A stretch of DNA of 64,000 bases from Salinisphaera hydrothermalis (lineage in GTDB: Bacteria; Pseudomonadota; Gammaproteobacteria; Nevskiales; Salinisphaeraceae). Position numbers and translations under genes: made by a program. Positions within the stretch are counted from its first letter, which is position 1; every line of letters begins with the position of its first letter. The notes beneath the pieces were generated by a model. That model did no database searches. It worked only from the letters and a program-made list of their open reading frames with translations, and was not told where the DNA came from. The stretch is taken from the NCBI RefSeq assembly GCF_040361195.1, contig NZ_APNE01000004.1, one strand, 5' to 3'. Below are positions 25,114 through 34,320 of the stretch, piece after piece.

Positions 25114-25504
25114 GTGGCCTGGCGCGGCCGGTGCCCTGCGTGGTGTTCGATCGTTGGCTCAGCGGCCTTGTGGCGCGTCGGTTGGGTCGGCGGTTGGCGT
25201 CCGTGAACGGACGAAGCGTCTTTTTACGGGGGCGACCGGACCAGATGCAGGATCCGACCGAATGGGGATGTCGCTCAGGACGACACGCGCCGACGCCTAT
25301 CGATTTCGTGTGAGGTGGCTATACACGGCGTGCGGCCGAAGCGGCGGGTGTCGTCTTGGCGCGCGGATGATCGACGTCGGATACGAGCGTCGCGTCGAGT
25401 CCGGGAATGGCGGACAGGCAATCGGGACGATGGGGTGAGCCGCACGCGACCTCGGCTTCCACGACGCCGTAACCACCCTGTGCGGGCCGGGGCTTCAGGG
25501 AGGA
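25114..25504. other. Gene-free interval between gyrB terminator and gmhB
   Basis: About 390 bp. Short open frames exist on the plus strand (for example 25154-25438), but they are Arg/Gly-rich, of the kind produced by high-GC non-coding sequence, and match no family I recognise. No RNA structure or repeat stood out. Confidence 0.5.
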
Positions 25505-26053
25505 TCAGGCTCGGCTGCGTGCGGCAAGGAGGTGGTCGACCGTCGACGACAGATCGTCAAAGATCCGGGTGTCGCGCCAGCGAGGATCGGTCGGGTCGAT
25601 CGGCTTGCCGGTACGCACGCCGAACCCGGTGACGCCAGCGGCCCGAGCCGCCTCGATATCCGTGGCACTGTCGCCGATCATCACGCAGTCGAGCGGTTTG
25701 AGGTTCCAGCGGCGAAGAATGTCTTCCACCAACCCGGGGCGCGGTTTACGGCAGGCGCACGTATCCTCGGCGGTATGCGGGCAGAAGAAGATGCCGTCCA
25801 GCGCGACCCCCAGCTCCGACAACTGGCGTGTCATCTTGTCGTGGATGGCGAACAGGTCGTCGTAGTCGAACAGGCCGCGGCCGAGCCCTGACTGATTCGA
25901 GGCCACGACGACACGCAGCCCGGCATGTTTCAGCCGGGCAATGGCTTCCAGGCTGCCGGGGATTGGCTGCCATTCCGAAGGCGATTTGATGAACGCTTCG
26001 CTGTCGTGATTGACGACGCCGTCGCGGTCGAGAATCGCCGTCGAGACGGTCAT
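25505..26053 (-). CDS. gmhB: D-glycero-beta-D-manno-heptose-1,7-bisphosphate 7-phosphatase
   Basis: HAD-family phosphatase of the heptose pathway for lipopolysaccharide inner core. The 182 aa begin with the HAD nucleophile motif AILDRDGVVNHDS, have VASNQSGLGRG and the zinc-binding C-P-H...C-x-C-R-K-P-x-P-G segment (FFCPHTAEDTCACRKPRPG), and end with MIGDSATDIEAARAAG. Its ATG directly abuts the glyS stop, so glyQ-glyS-gmhB form one operon. Confidence 0.92.
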   Translation of the reverse strand: MTVSTAILDRDGVVNHDSEAFIKSPSEWQPIPGSLEAIARLKHAGLRVVVASNQSGLGRGLFDYDDLFAIHDKMTRQLSELGVALDGIFFCPHTAEDTCACRKPRPGLVEDILRRWNLKPLDCVMIGDSATDIEAARAAGVTGFGVRTGKPIDPTDPRWRDTRIFDDLSSTVDHLLAARSRA

Positions 26054-28132
26054 TCAGGCGGCCTCCACCGAGAGGCAGGAGATATCGGCAACACGCCGAC
26101 AAAGCCGGTCGATCTGAGCCAGCAGGGCCAGCCGGTTGCGCTGTAGGGCCGGGTCGTCGCTCATGACCATGACCTCGTTGAAGAACGTGTCGAGCGGCTC
26201 GGCGAGGGGCGCGATTGCCGAGAGTGCCGTTGCATAATCGCCCGTACGGGCCGCATCCTCAACAGTAGCCGAGCTGTCCGACAGGCTGCGATACAAGGCG
26301 CTTTCGGCGGCGTCGACCATGCTATTCGGGTCGGCTGCATCGGCCACTTCGGCGTCGGCGTTCCGCTTGAGGATATTGCGAATTCGCTTGTGCGCGCCAC
26401 AAACGACGGGTGCGGCGGGCAGCTGCGCGAATTCGCCGACGGCACGTACTCGGCGATCGAAATCCAGCATATCCGAAATTTGCAGCGACGCGATCGCTTC
26501 GAAGTGAGCCACCGGCACGCCTTGCTCGGTGTAATAACCGCGCAGACGTTCCATGTGAAACATCCATAGCGCTTCGGCTGTCCCTTCCGGGGCCGCCACC
26601 GGTTGCAGGTCCAGCGCGGTGTCCAGAAGCCGGCGCAGGTCGATCGCGATTTCACCTTCGATCAAGGTGCGCACAACGCCCAGAGCCGCACGGCGGAGCC
26701 CGAACGGGTCCTTGTCGCCACTCGGACGTTTATCGATGGCGAAGATGCCGGCCAGGGTGTCGAGGCGATCGCCCAGTGCAATACAGCGTCCGACGGCGGT
26801 GGTCGCGATCGGGGCGCCGGCGCCCGACGGCGCATATTGCTCCGGCAGGGCCTCTGAAACCGCGGCGTTTTCGCCTTCAAGCTGCGCGTAATAGCCGCCC
26901 ATAACGCCCTGAAGCTCCGGGAACTCGCCGACCATCTCGGTGAGGAGGTCCGTTTTTGCCAGTTCGGCAGCGCGGGCCACATCCGCATGATCGGCGCCGA
27001 CGGCATCCGCCAGCTCGCCGGCGATACGGCCCAGGCGCACACTCTTGTCGCCCAGCGAACCCAGCGATTGCTGGAAGCTCACACGGCCGAGATCCGGAAT
27101 ACGCGTGGCCAGGCCGTGGCGACGATCCTGTTCCCAGAAAAAGAAGGCATCCGCCAGGCGCGGGCGAATGACGCGTTCGTTGCCGGCGACCACCTGCGCC
27201 GGATCCCGGCTTTCGATGTTGGCGACCGTGACGAACCCCGCCACCAGAGCACCCGATTCACCTTCGACCGGGAAATAACGCTGGTGTCCTTCGAGCGTGG
27301 CGATAAGGACTTCACGCGGCAGCTCGAGATAGCGCGTATCGAAGCGGCCCGCGATACCGACCGGCCACTCGACCAGCGCGGTCACTTCGGCCACGAGTTC
27401 ATCGTCGATCAACGCCTGTCCGCCGAGCGACTGAGCGGCGGCGACCACGGCGTCGAGCACGAGCTGACGCCGTTCGTCGATATCCACGACGACACGGCCG
27501 GGGTTTCTCAACTGTTCGACGTACGAGCCCGCGCTGGCGATCTCGATGGTGTCGGGATGATGAAAACGATGCCCGCGAGTCTGGCGATCCGCGTGTTCGC
27601 CGAACACCGATAGAGGCAGCACGGCGTCGCCGTGCAGGGCGACCACCCAGTGCACCGGGCGTACGAACGCCGCCTCGGAATCGCCCCAGCGCATGCGTTT
27701 CGGAATCGGCAGTGCGCGCAGCGCGGCATCCACCGCCGGTTGCAACAGCTCCGCCAAGGGCCGGCCTTCGGCCGTGCCGCGATAGACCAACCGTCGGCCC
27801 TTGTCGCTATCCTCGATTTCCAGCGCGTCGATCGTGGTGCCGACCGAGCGGGCGAAACCTTCGCCAGCCTTGGTCGGATTGCCGTCGCTGTCGTAGGCGA
27901 TGTCGACGGTGGGCCCGTATTTTTCCACGCGTTCGGCCGCACTGGCGGAGGCGGCATCGACGATATACACCGCCAGCCGTCGCGGCGTCGCCAGACAGCG
28001 GACGGCGCCATGCACGAGACCAGCCTCGTCGAACTGGGCCGCCAGCCCGTCGGCGAATGCCTGGGCGAGCGGCTGCATGGCCTTCGGCGGAAGTTCCTCG
28101 ACGCCGATTTCGATCAGGAGGTCTGCACTCAT
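26054..28132 (-). CDS. glyS: Glycyl-tRNA synthetase beta subunit
   Basis: Beta subunit of the alpha2-beta2 bacterial glycyl-tRNA synthetase. The 692 aa start with LLIEIGVEELPPKAM and contain the family blocks GKTRRL-like WGDSEAAFVRPVHW, the HHPDTIEI segment and the C-terminal FFNEVMVMSDDPALQRNRLALL motif for tRNA binding. The ATG overlaps the glyQ stop by 4 bp. The gene body contains a weak parS-like sequence at 26547. Confidence 0.96.
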   Translation of the reverse strand: MSADLLIEIGVEELPPKAMQPLAQAFADGLAAQFDEAGLVHGAVRCLATPRRLAVYIVDAASASAAERVEKYGPTVDIAYDSDGNPTKAGEGFARSVGTTIDALEIEDSDKGRRLVYRGTAEGRPLAELLQPAVDAALRALPIPKRMRWGDSEAAFVRPVHWVVALHGDAVLPLSVFGEHADRQTRGHRFHHPDTIEIASAGSYVEQLRNPGRVVVDIDERRQLVLDAVVAAAQSLGGQALIDDELVAEVTALVEWPVGIAGRFDTRYLELPREVLIATLEGHQRYFPVEGESGALVAGFVTVANIESRDPAQVVAGNERVIRPRLADAFFFWEQDRRHGLATRIPDLGRVSFQQSLGSLGDKSVRLGRIAGELADAVGADHADVARAAELAKTDLLTEMVGEFPELQGVMGGYYAQLEGENAAVSEALPEQYAPSGAGAPIATTAVGRCIALGDRLDTLAGIFAIDKRPSGDKDPFGLRRAALGVVRTLIEGEIAIDLRRLLDTALDLQPVAAPEGTAEALWMFHMERLRGYYTEQGVPVAHFEAIASLQISDMLDFDRRVRAVGEFAQLPAAPVVCGAHKRIRNILKRNADAEVADAADPNSMVDAAESALYRSLSDSSATVEDAARTGDYATALSAIAPLAEPLDTFFNEVMVMSDDPALQRNRLALLAQIDRLCRRVADISCLSVEAA
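26547..26562. other. parS: Degenerate parS-like site inside glyS
   Basis: CGTTCCATGTGAAACA matches the parS consensus at 14 of 16 positions and keeps the strongly conserved right half GTGAAACA. It is 6.5 kb from the presumed origin. It could be a weak ParB site or a coincidence of the coding sequence. Confidence 0.4.
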
Positions 28133-29025
28133 GCCGCGTCGTCGTCCTTCTTGAGCATGGGAAAACCGAGCGCTTCACGCGCGTCGTAGTAAGCCTTGGC
28201 TACCGCGCGGGCCAGCGTACGGACCCGCAGAATAAAACGCTGGCGTTCGGTTACCGAGATCGCATGGCGTGCGTCCAGCAGGTTAAAGGTATGCGAGCAC
28301 TCCAGCATGCGTTCGTAGGCCGGTAGCGGCAGGTTCGATTCCACCAGCGTCAGGCATTCGGCCTCGAGTTCGTCGAAGCGTCGGAACAGCGCCTCGACCG
28401 GGGCATGCTCGAAGTTATAGGTCGACTGTTCGACTTCGTTCTGATGGAACACGTCGCCGTAGTAGACCGTGCCGTAAGACGAATCCGACCACACCAGGTC
28501 GTACACCGATTCGACGTTCTGGATGTACATCGCGATGCGTTCCAGACCGTAGGTAATCTCGCCGGACACCGGACGACAATCGAGGCCGCCGACCTGCTGG
28601 AAATAAGTGAACTGGGTGATTTCCATGCCGTTGAGCCAGATTTCCCAGCCCAGCCCCCAGGCGCCCAGCGTCGGCGATTCCCAGTTGTCCTCGACGAAGC
28701 GCACGTCGTGGATCGACATATCCAGACCGAGTGCCTCGAGCGACCCGAGATACTGGGCCTGGATGTCCTTGGGCGACGGTTTGAGCAACACCTGAAACTG
28801 GTAGTAGTGCTGCAGCCGGTTCGGATTGTCGCCGTAGCGGCCGTCCGTCGGACGCCGCGACGGCTGGACATAGGCCGCCCGCCAGGGTTCCGGGCCGATC
28901 GAGCGCAGAAACGTTGCCGAATGGAACGTGCCCGCGCCAACGGGCATGTCCAGCGGCTGCACGACGACGCAGCCGCGTTCGGCCCAGTACTGCTGCAGCG
29001 TGAAAATGAGCTGTTGGAAATCCAT
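28129..29025 (-). CDS. glyQ: Glycyl-tRNA synthetase alpha subunit
   Basis: Catalytic alpha subunit: activates glycine. The 298 aa show TFQQLIFTLQQYW-like start, GCVVVQPLDMPVGAGTFHSATFLR, RRPTDGRYGDNPNRLQHYYQFQV and the EIWLNGMEITQFTYFQQVGG block of class II glycyl synthetases. First gene of glyQ-glyS-gmhB, divergent from glnA across ~250 bp that carry glnA regulatory sites. Confidence 0.97.
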   Translation of the reverse strand: MDFQQLIFTLQQYWAERGCVVVQPLDMPVGAGTFHSATFLRSIGPEPWRAAYVQPSRRPTDGRYGDNPNRLQHYYQFQVLLKPSPKDIQAQYLGSLEALGLDMSIHDVRFVEDNWESPTLGAWGLGWEIWLNGMEITQFTYFQQVGGLDCRPVSGEITYGLERIAMYIQNVESVYDLVWSDSSYGTVYYGDVFHQNEVEQSTYNFEHAPVEALFRRFDELEAECLTLVESNLPLPAYERMLECSHTFNLLDARHAISVTERQRFILRVRTLARAVAKAYYDAREALGFPMLKKDDDAA

Positions 29026-29091
29026 GCCAGTGCACCGTTTGATCAGGCCGCGATTGTACCGGAAGGCTTGCCGCCGCTGGGGCCCGGGCGT

Positions 29092-29159
29092 TGCACCATT
29101 TTAATGCACCAATATAGAGCGGCTCTTTTTTGGTGCGGTTTATGATCTTTTTTGGTGCG
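29092..29159 (+). promoter_or_regulatory. NtrC-type enhancer repeats upstream of glnA
   Basis: Two TGCACCA half-sites (29092-29098, 29105-29111) and two inverted TGGTGCG half-sites (29131-29137, 29153-29159) resemble the TGCACCA/TGGTGCA halves of NtrC sites. The inner pair belongs to an almost perfect 31-bp dyad, GCACCAA-TAT-AGAGC-G-GCTCT-TTT-TTGGTGC (29106-29136). Spacing between the halves is wider than the usual 3-5 bp NtrC spacing. The sites end 40 bp before the sigma-54 promoter, where enhancers are expected. Confidence 0.55.
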
Positions 29160-29198
29160 AAAGCCGGTCGCAAGCGTGCGGATGCGTTGTAGATGACG

Positions 29199-29214
29199 TG
29201 GCACGGAACCTGCC
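29199..29214 (+). promoter_or_regulatory. Sigma-54 (-24/-12) promoter of glnA
   Basis: TGGCACGGAACCTGCC matches the sigma-54 consensus, with GG at 29200-29201 and GC at 29212-29213 in the obligatory 10-nt spacing. Transcription would begin near 29225, about 50 nt before the glnA ATG. With NtrB/NtrC encoded downstream this is a classical nitrogen-controlled unit. Confidence 0.85.
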
Positions 29215-29277
29215 TTTATAGTGCGTCTGTTGTACGGGCGATACCGGGCAGCTGAGTTCCATCCAAGAGGAGTCATC

Positions 29278-30687
29278 ATGGCGAGTAGTAAGGCGCTCGA
29301 ACTAATCAAGAAGACCGAAGCGAAATTCGTGGACTTTCGTTTCTGCGACGCGCGTGGCAAAGAGCAGCACATGACCATGCCGGCGCACGTCGTCGACGAA
29401 GAGTTCATGGAAGAAGGCAAGATGTTCGACGGCTCGTCGATTGATGGCTGGAAAGGCATCAACGAGTCCGACATGGTGATGATGCCGGACGACGATTCGG
29501 CCGTGCTGGATCCGTTCTTCGAAGAGCCGACCGTCAACATTCGTTGCGACGTGCTCGAACCCAACACCATGATGGGCTACGAACGCGATCCGCGGACCGT
29601 GGCCAAGCGGGCCGAGGCGTATCTGGCCTCGACCGGCATCGCCGATACCGCGCTGTTCGGCCCGGAAGCCGAGTTCTTCATCTTCGACTCGGTGAACTGG
29701 CACAACGAAATGCGCGGCGCCGGGTTCTCCGTCGATTCCGAAGAAGCGTACTGGAACAGCGAAACCCGCTATCCCGAAGGCAACATGGGCCATCGCCCGG
29801 GCATCAAGGGCGGCTATGTGCCGGTGCCGCCGGTCGATTCCCAGCACGACATCCGTTCGGCCATGTGCCTGGCGATGGAAGAGATGGGCCTGACCGTCGA
29901 AGTGCACCACCACGAAGTGGGCACAGCGGGCCAGGGCGAGATCGGCATGCTGTTCAACACGCTGGTCAAGAAGGCCGACGAAACGCTGATCTACAAGTAC
30001 TGCGTGCAGAACGTCGCCCATGCCTTTGGCAAGACCGCGACCTTCATGCCGAAGCCGCTCGTCGGCGACAACGGCTCGGGCATGCATGTGCACCAGTCGT
30101 TGACCAAGGACGGCAAGAACATCTTCTCCGGCGACGAATACGGCGGTCTGTCCGAAGAAGCGCTGTATTACATCGGCGGCATCATCAAGCATGCCAAGGC
30201 CATCAACGCCTTCGCCAATGCCTCGACCAACAGCTACAAGCGTCTGGTCAAGGGCTTCGAGGCGCCGGTGCTGCTGGCTTACTCGGCCCGTAACCGCTCG
30301 GCGTCGATCCGTATTCCGTGGGTCTCCTCGCCGAAGGCGCGTCGTATCGAAGTGCGTTTCCCGGATCCGACCGCGAACCCGTACTTCGCCTTCTCGGCCA
30401 TGATGATGGCCGGCCTCGACGGCATCCAGAACAAGATCCACCCGGGCGAAGCCATGGACAAGGATCTGTACGACCTGCCGCCGGAAGAAGAGAAGAAGAT
30501 CCCGACCGTTGCCCAGTCGCTGGAAGAAGCGCTGCAGGCGCTGTCGGCCGATCGCGACTTCCTCAAGAAGGGCGACGTGTTCACCGACGATCTGATCGAC
30601 GGCTACATCGATCTCAAGATGGAAGAAGTGCTGCGTCTGAAGATGAGCACGCACCCGGCCGAGTTCGATATGTACTATTCCTGCTAG
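29278..30687 (+). CDS. glnA: Glutamine synthetase type I
   Basis: Makes glutamine from glutamate, ammonia and ATP; the central nitrogen-assimilation enzyme. The 469 aa contain FDGSSIDGWKGINESDM, the KPLVGDNGSGMHVHQS glycine-rich loop and metal-binding Glu motifs. Tyr398 in the DLYDLPPEE loop is the adenylylation site of beta-type enzymes, so regulation by GlnE is likely. ATG 29278 follows AAGAGGAGT; the longer frame to 29221 starts at the promoter and is rejected. A terminator follows at 30734. Confidence 0.97.
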   Translation: MASSKALELIKKTEAKFVDFRFCDARGKEQHMTMPAHVVDEEFMEEGKMFDGSSIDGWKGINESDMVMMPDDDSAVLDPFFEEPTVNIRCDVLEPNTMMGYERDPRTVAKRAEAYLASTGIADTALFGPEAEFFIFDSVNWHNEMRGAGFSVDSEEAYWNSETRYPEGNMGHRPGIKGGYVPVPPVDSQHDIRSAMCLAMEEMGLTVEVHHHEVGTAGQGEIGMLFNTLVKKADETLIYKYCVQNVAHAFGKTATFMPKPLVGDNGSGMHVHQSLTKDGKNIFSGDEYGGLSEEALYYIGGIIKHAKAINAFANASTNSYKRLVKGFEAPVLLAYSARNRSASIRIPWVSSPKARRIEVRFPDPTANPYFAFSAMMMAGLDGIQNKIHPGEAMDKDLYDLPPEEEKKIPTVAQSLEEALQALSADRDFLKKGDVFTDDLIDGYIDLKMEEVLRLKMSTHPAEFDMYYSC

Positions 30688-30733
30688 GCCGCAGGCACTG
30701 TCGGCGGCCCGTGGCGGCCGCCGCAGCATTCAA

Positions 30734-30768
30734 GGGCGCATCCGTCACGATGGATGCGCCCTTTTTTT
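30734..30768 (+). terminator. Rho-independent terminator after glnA
   Basis: A perfect 10-bp stem (GGGCGCATCC with GGATGCGCCC) with an 8-nt loop is followed by seven T. It lies 47 bp after the glnA stop. Read-through is needed if ntrBC is also expressed from the glnA promoter. Confidence 0.93.
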
Positions 30769-30783
30769 ATGGTGAGACAGACG

Positions 30784-31383
30784 ATGCAGGCAGTGCGATC
30801 AGCGCAAGTCATGGCCTGGGCTCTGGCCGCGGCCGGCCTCGCGATAACCGCGCCGGTTCAGGCCACGATCTATACCTGGACCGATGCCCAGGGCGTACTG
30901 CACTACAGCGATACGTCACACCCGCCGAGCGCGAAGCCGGCTGGCATCACCCAGACACCGGCGTCGAATGGCGGCGGGGCCGCGACGGGCGCATCGGGCG
31001 CGCCAAGGAACGCGCCGGCCGGCGATGCCCGGGCCCTGCATGTGGTGTCGCCTCAGCCCGGGCAGGTGTTCAACAATACGCCCGGCCAAGTGCCGGTGTC
31101 GGTCATTGTCGGCAATACGGACGACAAGGCTGGTCTCGGCGACGGCGAGTCGTTGCGTTACCGACTCGACGGCGCGTCGATCGGCCAGGGGCCGAGTCAG
31201 CAGACACGGCTGACGTTATCCAACGTCGCCCCGGGCGCGCATACCTTGCGTGTCACCCTGCTCTATCGCGGCCATGCGGTACAACACAGTGCGCCGGTCT
31301 CGTTTCGCGTCCTGCGCGGTTCGGGGGCGCGTCCATCGAATTCGCAGCCGCCGCAGTCGGCGGACGGCCGGCCGCCGTCCTAG
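30784..31383 (+). CDS. Secreted DUF4124 domain protein
   Basis: A 199-aa exported protein of unknown function. Signal peptide (about residues 1-33, AWALAAAGLAITAPVQA), then the DUF4124 motif IYTWTDAQGVLHYSDT, a Gly/Ala/Pro linker, and a C-terminal Ig-like beta domain (about residues 85-180: VSPQPGQVFNNTPGQ...LRVTLLYRGH). DUF4124 proteins often occur next to glnA and ntrBC in gammaproteobacteria. ATG 30784 is chosen because GGTGAG precedes it and it leaves the terminator out of the coding region; the earlier ATGs lie in the terminator or its tail. Confidence 0.8.
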   Translation: MQAVRSAQVMAWALAAAGLAITAPVQATIYTWTDAQGVLHYSDTSHPPSAKPAGITQTPASNGGGAATGASGAPRNAPAGDARALHVVSPQPGQVFNNTPGQVPVSVIVGNTDDKAGLGDGESLRYRLDGASIGQGPSQQTRLTLSNVAPGAHTLRVTLLYRGHAVQHSAPVSFRVLRGSGARPSNSQPPQSADGRPPS

Positions 31384-31690
31384 GAGGTGTTGAGGTTTTG
31401 CGCGAGCGCCGCGTTGGCGTCCGCACATCGTGACCGGCAAGGCACGAGTCGCCGGCTGTGGGCGTGCGACCACCCAGACTCGCGACGGCCCCGGGGCGCC
31501 CGGGTTGATTTTTACAGGTGGCCCAAACGAAGCGGTAAGCGCTGTTTTACCGCGATCCCCCGTTGCTGCCGAACAGCGCCCGGGGCGGGCTGGCGTAAAA
31601 CCGCGGCACAGACTCTAAGCTGCTGAATGACGCCGCGCTTTTTCCGCTTGCTGTATGCAACAGTGGCCTAAACCTTGCGAGGCAGGCGCC
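31384..31690. other. Leader region of ntrBC
   Basis: About 300 bp between the DUF4124 gene and ntrB. Short frames on both strands have no recognisable content, and I saw no clear sigma-54 or sigma-70 promoter, hairpin or repeat here. Confidence 0.4.
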
Positions 31691-32767
31691 ATGCGTTCCG
31701 AAGATCACAACGAGCATCGTCCCGATACGATTCTCGATAACCTCAAGACCGCCGTCGTGTGTCTGGACGACCAGCTGCGCGTGACGTATCTCAATACGGC
31801 CAGCGAAATGCTGTTCGGCGTATCCGCCCGGCACTGCGATCAGGAAGCCTTCGACAAGGCGCTGCCCTATCTGGCGGATCATCGGGGCCGGCTGATTGCG
31901 GCCCTGACCGAAGGCGCGGCCTACACCGAGCGTGAACTGCACCTGCGGGCCGGCGGCGGCGACCCGCTGATCGTGGACTGTACGGTGACGCCGTTCACCG
32001 ATCAGGCCGGCGAGTCCGCCTTGCTGCTGGAATTCCTGTCGCTGGATCGCCAGCTTCGAATCTCCCGCGACGACCAGATGCGGATTCAGAATCTTGCCAA
32101 CCGGGAAATGATTCGCGGCATGGCACACGAGATCAAGAATCCGTTGGGCGGCCTGCGGGGCGCGGCCCAGCTGCTCGAGCGCGAGATCGACGACGACGGT
32201 TTGAAGGAATACACCACCGTCATCATTCGTGAAGCCGATCGCTTGCAGAATCTGGTGGACGATCTGCTCGGGCCACGCCGGCCGCCGAACAAGCAGCTGC
32301 TCAATATCCACGAGCCGCTGGAGCATGTCCGCGCTTTGATCGATACCGAGCTGCCGCCCGGTATCACGCTCGAGCGCGATTACGACCCGAGCATTCCGGA
32401 AGTCCGGGCCGATCGCGAGCAGCTCATTCAGACGTTCTTCAATCTGGTGGGCAATGCGGTCACCGCGCTGGGCACGTCGGGCAACATTCTGCTGCGCACG
32501 CGCACCCAGCGCTTATTCACCATCGGCGGCGTCAAGCATCGCCTGGTTACGCGGGTCGACGTGGTCGACAACGGGCCGGGGATTCCACGCGATCTGCTGC
32601 CGCGTATTTTTCATCCCATGGTGTCGTCGCGTGCTGAAGGCACCGGCATGGGACTGCCGATCGCGCAGTATCTGATCCATCTCCACGACGGGCTGATCGA
32701 GTGCGAAAGCCGCCCCGGTCAGACCATGTTTAGCGTCTTTCTGCCGATGGAGGCCAGCGATGGCTGA
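31691..32767 (+). CDS. ntrB: Nitrogen regulation sensor histidine kinase NtrB (GlnL)
   Basis: Soluble kinase/phosphatase of NtrC, controlled by PII. From ATG 31691 it is 358 aa: N-terminal PAS domain (ILDNLKTAVVCLDDQLRVTYLN), dimerisation/phosphorylation helix with His146 in MAHEIKNPLGGLRGAAQLL, and the HATPase domain (NLVGNAVTAL, DNGPGIP, GTGMGLPIAQYL). The upstream in-frame start at 31655 lacks a ribosome-binding site. The stop overlaps the ntrC start by 8 bp. Confidence 0.95.
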   Translation: MRSEDHNEHRPDTILDNLKTAVVCLDDQLRVTYLNTASEMLFGVSARHCDQEAFDKALPYLADHRGRLIAALTEGAAYTERELHLRAGGGDPLIVDCTVTPFTDQAGESALLLEFLSLDRQLRISRDDQMRIQNLANREMIRGMAHEIKNPLGGLRGAAQLLEREIDDDGLKEYTTVIIREADRLQNLVDDLLGPRRPPNKQLLNIHEPLEHVRALIDTELPPGITLERDYDPSIPEVRADREQLIQTFFNLVGNAVTALGTSGNILLRTRTQRLFTIGGVKHRLVTRVDVVDNGPGIPRDLLPRIFHPMVSSRAEGTGMGLPIAQYLIHLHDGLIECESRPGQTMFSVFLPMEASDG

Positions 32768-34259
32768 ACTCACTGCCTGGGTCGTCGACGACGACGAATC
32801 GATTCGCTGGGTGCTTGAGCGTGCGTTGAAGGCGGCCTCGATCAACGTCGTCTGTTTTCCCGGCGGCGCCGAGCTGCTCGACGCGATCGCCGAGGATGTC
32901 CCCGATGTGCTGCTGACCGATATTCGCATGCCGGGTATCTCAGGGCTCGATCTGCTCGAACGCGTGCACGCCGTGCAGCCTCAGTTGCCGGTGATCATCA
33001 TTACGGCGCACTCCGATCTGGATTCGGCCGTGTCGTCCTATCGCGGCGGTGCCTTCGAGTATCTGCCCAAGCCATTCGATCTCGACGAAGCGGTGGAACT
33101 GGTACAGCGTGCGGCCATGGTCGCCGAAGAGACCGGGGCCCACGACAAGCCCGCCAGCAAATCCGGGCCCGAGTCGACCATCATCGGCGAAGCGCCGGCC
33201 ATGCAGGAGGTCTTCCGGGCCATCGGCCGTTTGTCCGCTTCCAACATCACGGTGCTCATCACCGGCGAATCCGGCACCGGCAAGGAGCTGGTTGCCCATG
33301 CCCTGCATGAACACAGCCCGCGCGCCGATCGGCCGTTCATTGCGGTCAACACGGCCGCGATTCCCAAGGAGTTGATGGAGTCCGAGTTCTTCGGCCACGA
33401 AAAAGGCGCGTTTACCGGGGCGTCCGGCCAGCGCCGCGGGCGCTTCGAGCAGGCCCACGGCGGCACGCTGTTTCTCGACGAAATCGGCGACATGCCGGCG
33501 GATCTGCAGACCCGGCTGTTACGCGTGTTGCAGGACGGTCAGTTCTATCGCGTTGGTGGGCACCAGGCGGTCAAGGTCGACGTGCGCATCATTGCGGCCA
33601 CCAACCAGAATCTCGAAGCCGAGGTGAAGAAAGGCCATTTCCGCGAGGACCTGTTCCATCGGTTGAACGTGATCCGCCTGCGCGTGCCGCCCCTGCGAGA
33701 GCGCCGGGAAGATATTCCGCTGCTGCTGAATTTCTTCCTGGGACGCGCGGCGCGCGAACTCAATATGGAGATCAAGACGCTGTCCTGTGGCGCCAGCCAG
33801 TACCTGACCGGGCTCGATTGGGCCGGTAACGTCCGCGAGCTGGAGAATCTGTGTCGCTGGCTCACGGTCATGGCGCCGGGCCGCGAAGTGGTGCTGGATG
33901 ACCTCCCTATCGAGCTGCGACCGCGAGCCGACGCCGGTCATCCCCCATCGGCCATGGGCTTTGGCGCCGAGAGCGCAACGGCCGACGCGCCCGCCGCACC
34001 GACCAGCGCCGAGCCGAGCACGCCCGTGGCGCCGGCCAAGTGGGATGCGCTGCTGTCGACCTGGGCGGACGAGCGCTTTGCCTCGGGTGCCGATCATTTG
34101 CTCGACGAAGCGATTCCCCGGCTCGAACGCGTCATGATTCGGGCCGCACTGGCCCATACCGACGGCCATCGACAGGAGGCGGCGCGACTGCTCGGCTGGG
34201 GACGCAACACCCTGACGCGCAAGATCAAGGAGCTTTCGATGTCGGACGAATCCGCCTGA
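32760..34259 (+). CDS. ntrC: Nitrogen regulation response regulator NtrC (GlnG)
   Basis: Sigma-54 activator: its phosphorylated form drives glnA transcription. The 499 aa contain a receiver domain with Asp54 as phosphoacceptor (VLLTDIRMPG), an AAA+ domain with GESGTGKELV, the sigma-54-contacting GAFTGA loop and FLDEIGDMP (Walker B), a Pro/Ala-rich linker (~390-430) and a Fis-type helix-turn-helix (RQEAARLLGWGRNTLTRKIKEL). Translationally coupled to ntrB. Confidence 0.96.
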   Translation: MAELTAWVVDDDESIRWVLERALKAASINVVCFPGGAELLDAIAEDVPDVLLTDIRMPGISGLDLLERVHAVQPQLPVIIITAHSDLDSAVSSYRGGAFEYLPKPFDLDEAVELVQRAAMVAEETGAHDKPASKSGPESTIIGEAPAMQEVFRAIGRLSASNITVLITGESGTGKELVAHALHEHSPRADRPFIAVNTAAIPKELMESEFFGHEKGAFTGASGQRRGRFEQAHGGTLFLDEIGDMPADLQTRLLRVLQDGQFYRVGGHQAVKVDVRIIAATNQNLEAEVKKGHFREDLFHRLNVIRLRVPPLRERREDIPLLLNFFLGRAARELNMEIKTLSCGASQYLTGLDWAGNVRELENLCRWLTVMAPGREVVLDDLPIELRPRADAGHPPSAMGFGAESATADAPAAPTSAEPSTPVAPAKWDALLSTWADERFASGADHLLDEAIPRLERVMIRAALAHTDGHRQEAARLLGWGRNTLTRKIKELSMSDESA

Positions 34260-34320
34260 CTATTCGGGGCGGGCGCATGATAGCGTCGTCGGTCTATTAC
34301 TCGATCGATGGCGAGGACGC

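Noticed and set aside
25154..25438. Possible 94-aa gene after gyrB
   Set aside because: No ribosome site, low-information Arg/Gly-rich sequence, and no family resemblance.
29302..30729. 475-codon minus-strand frame opposite glnA
   Set aside because: Shadow of glnA; rich in Arg, His and Gly and crossing the ribosome site and stop of glnA.
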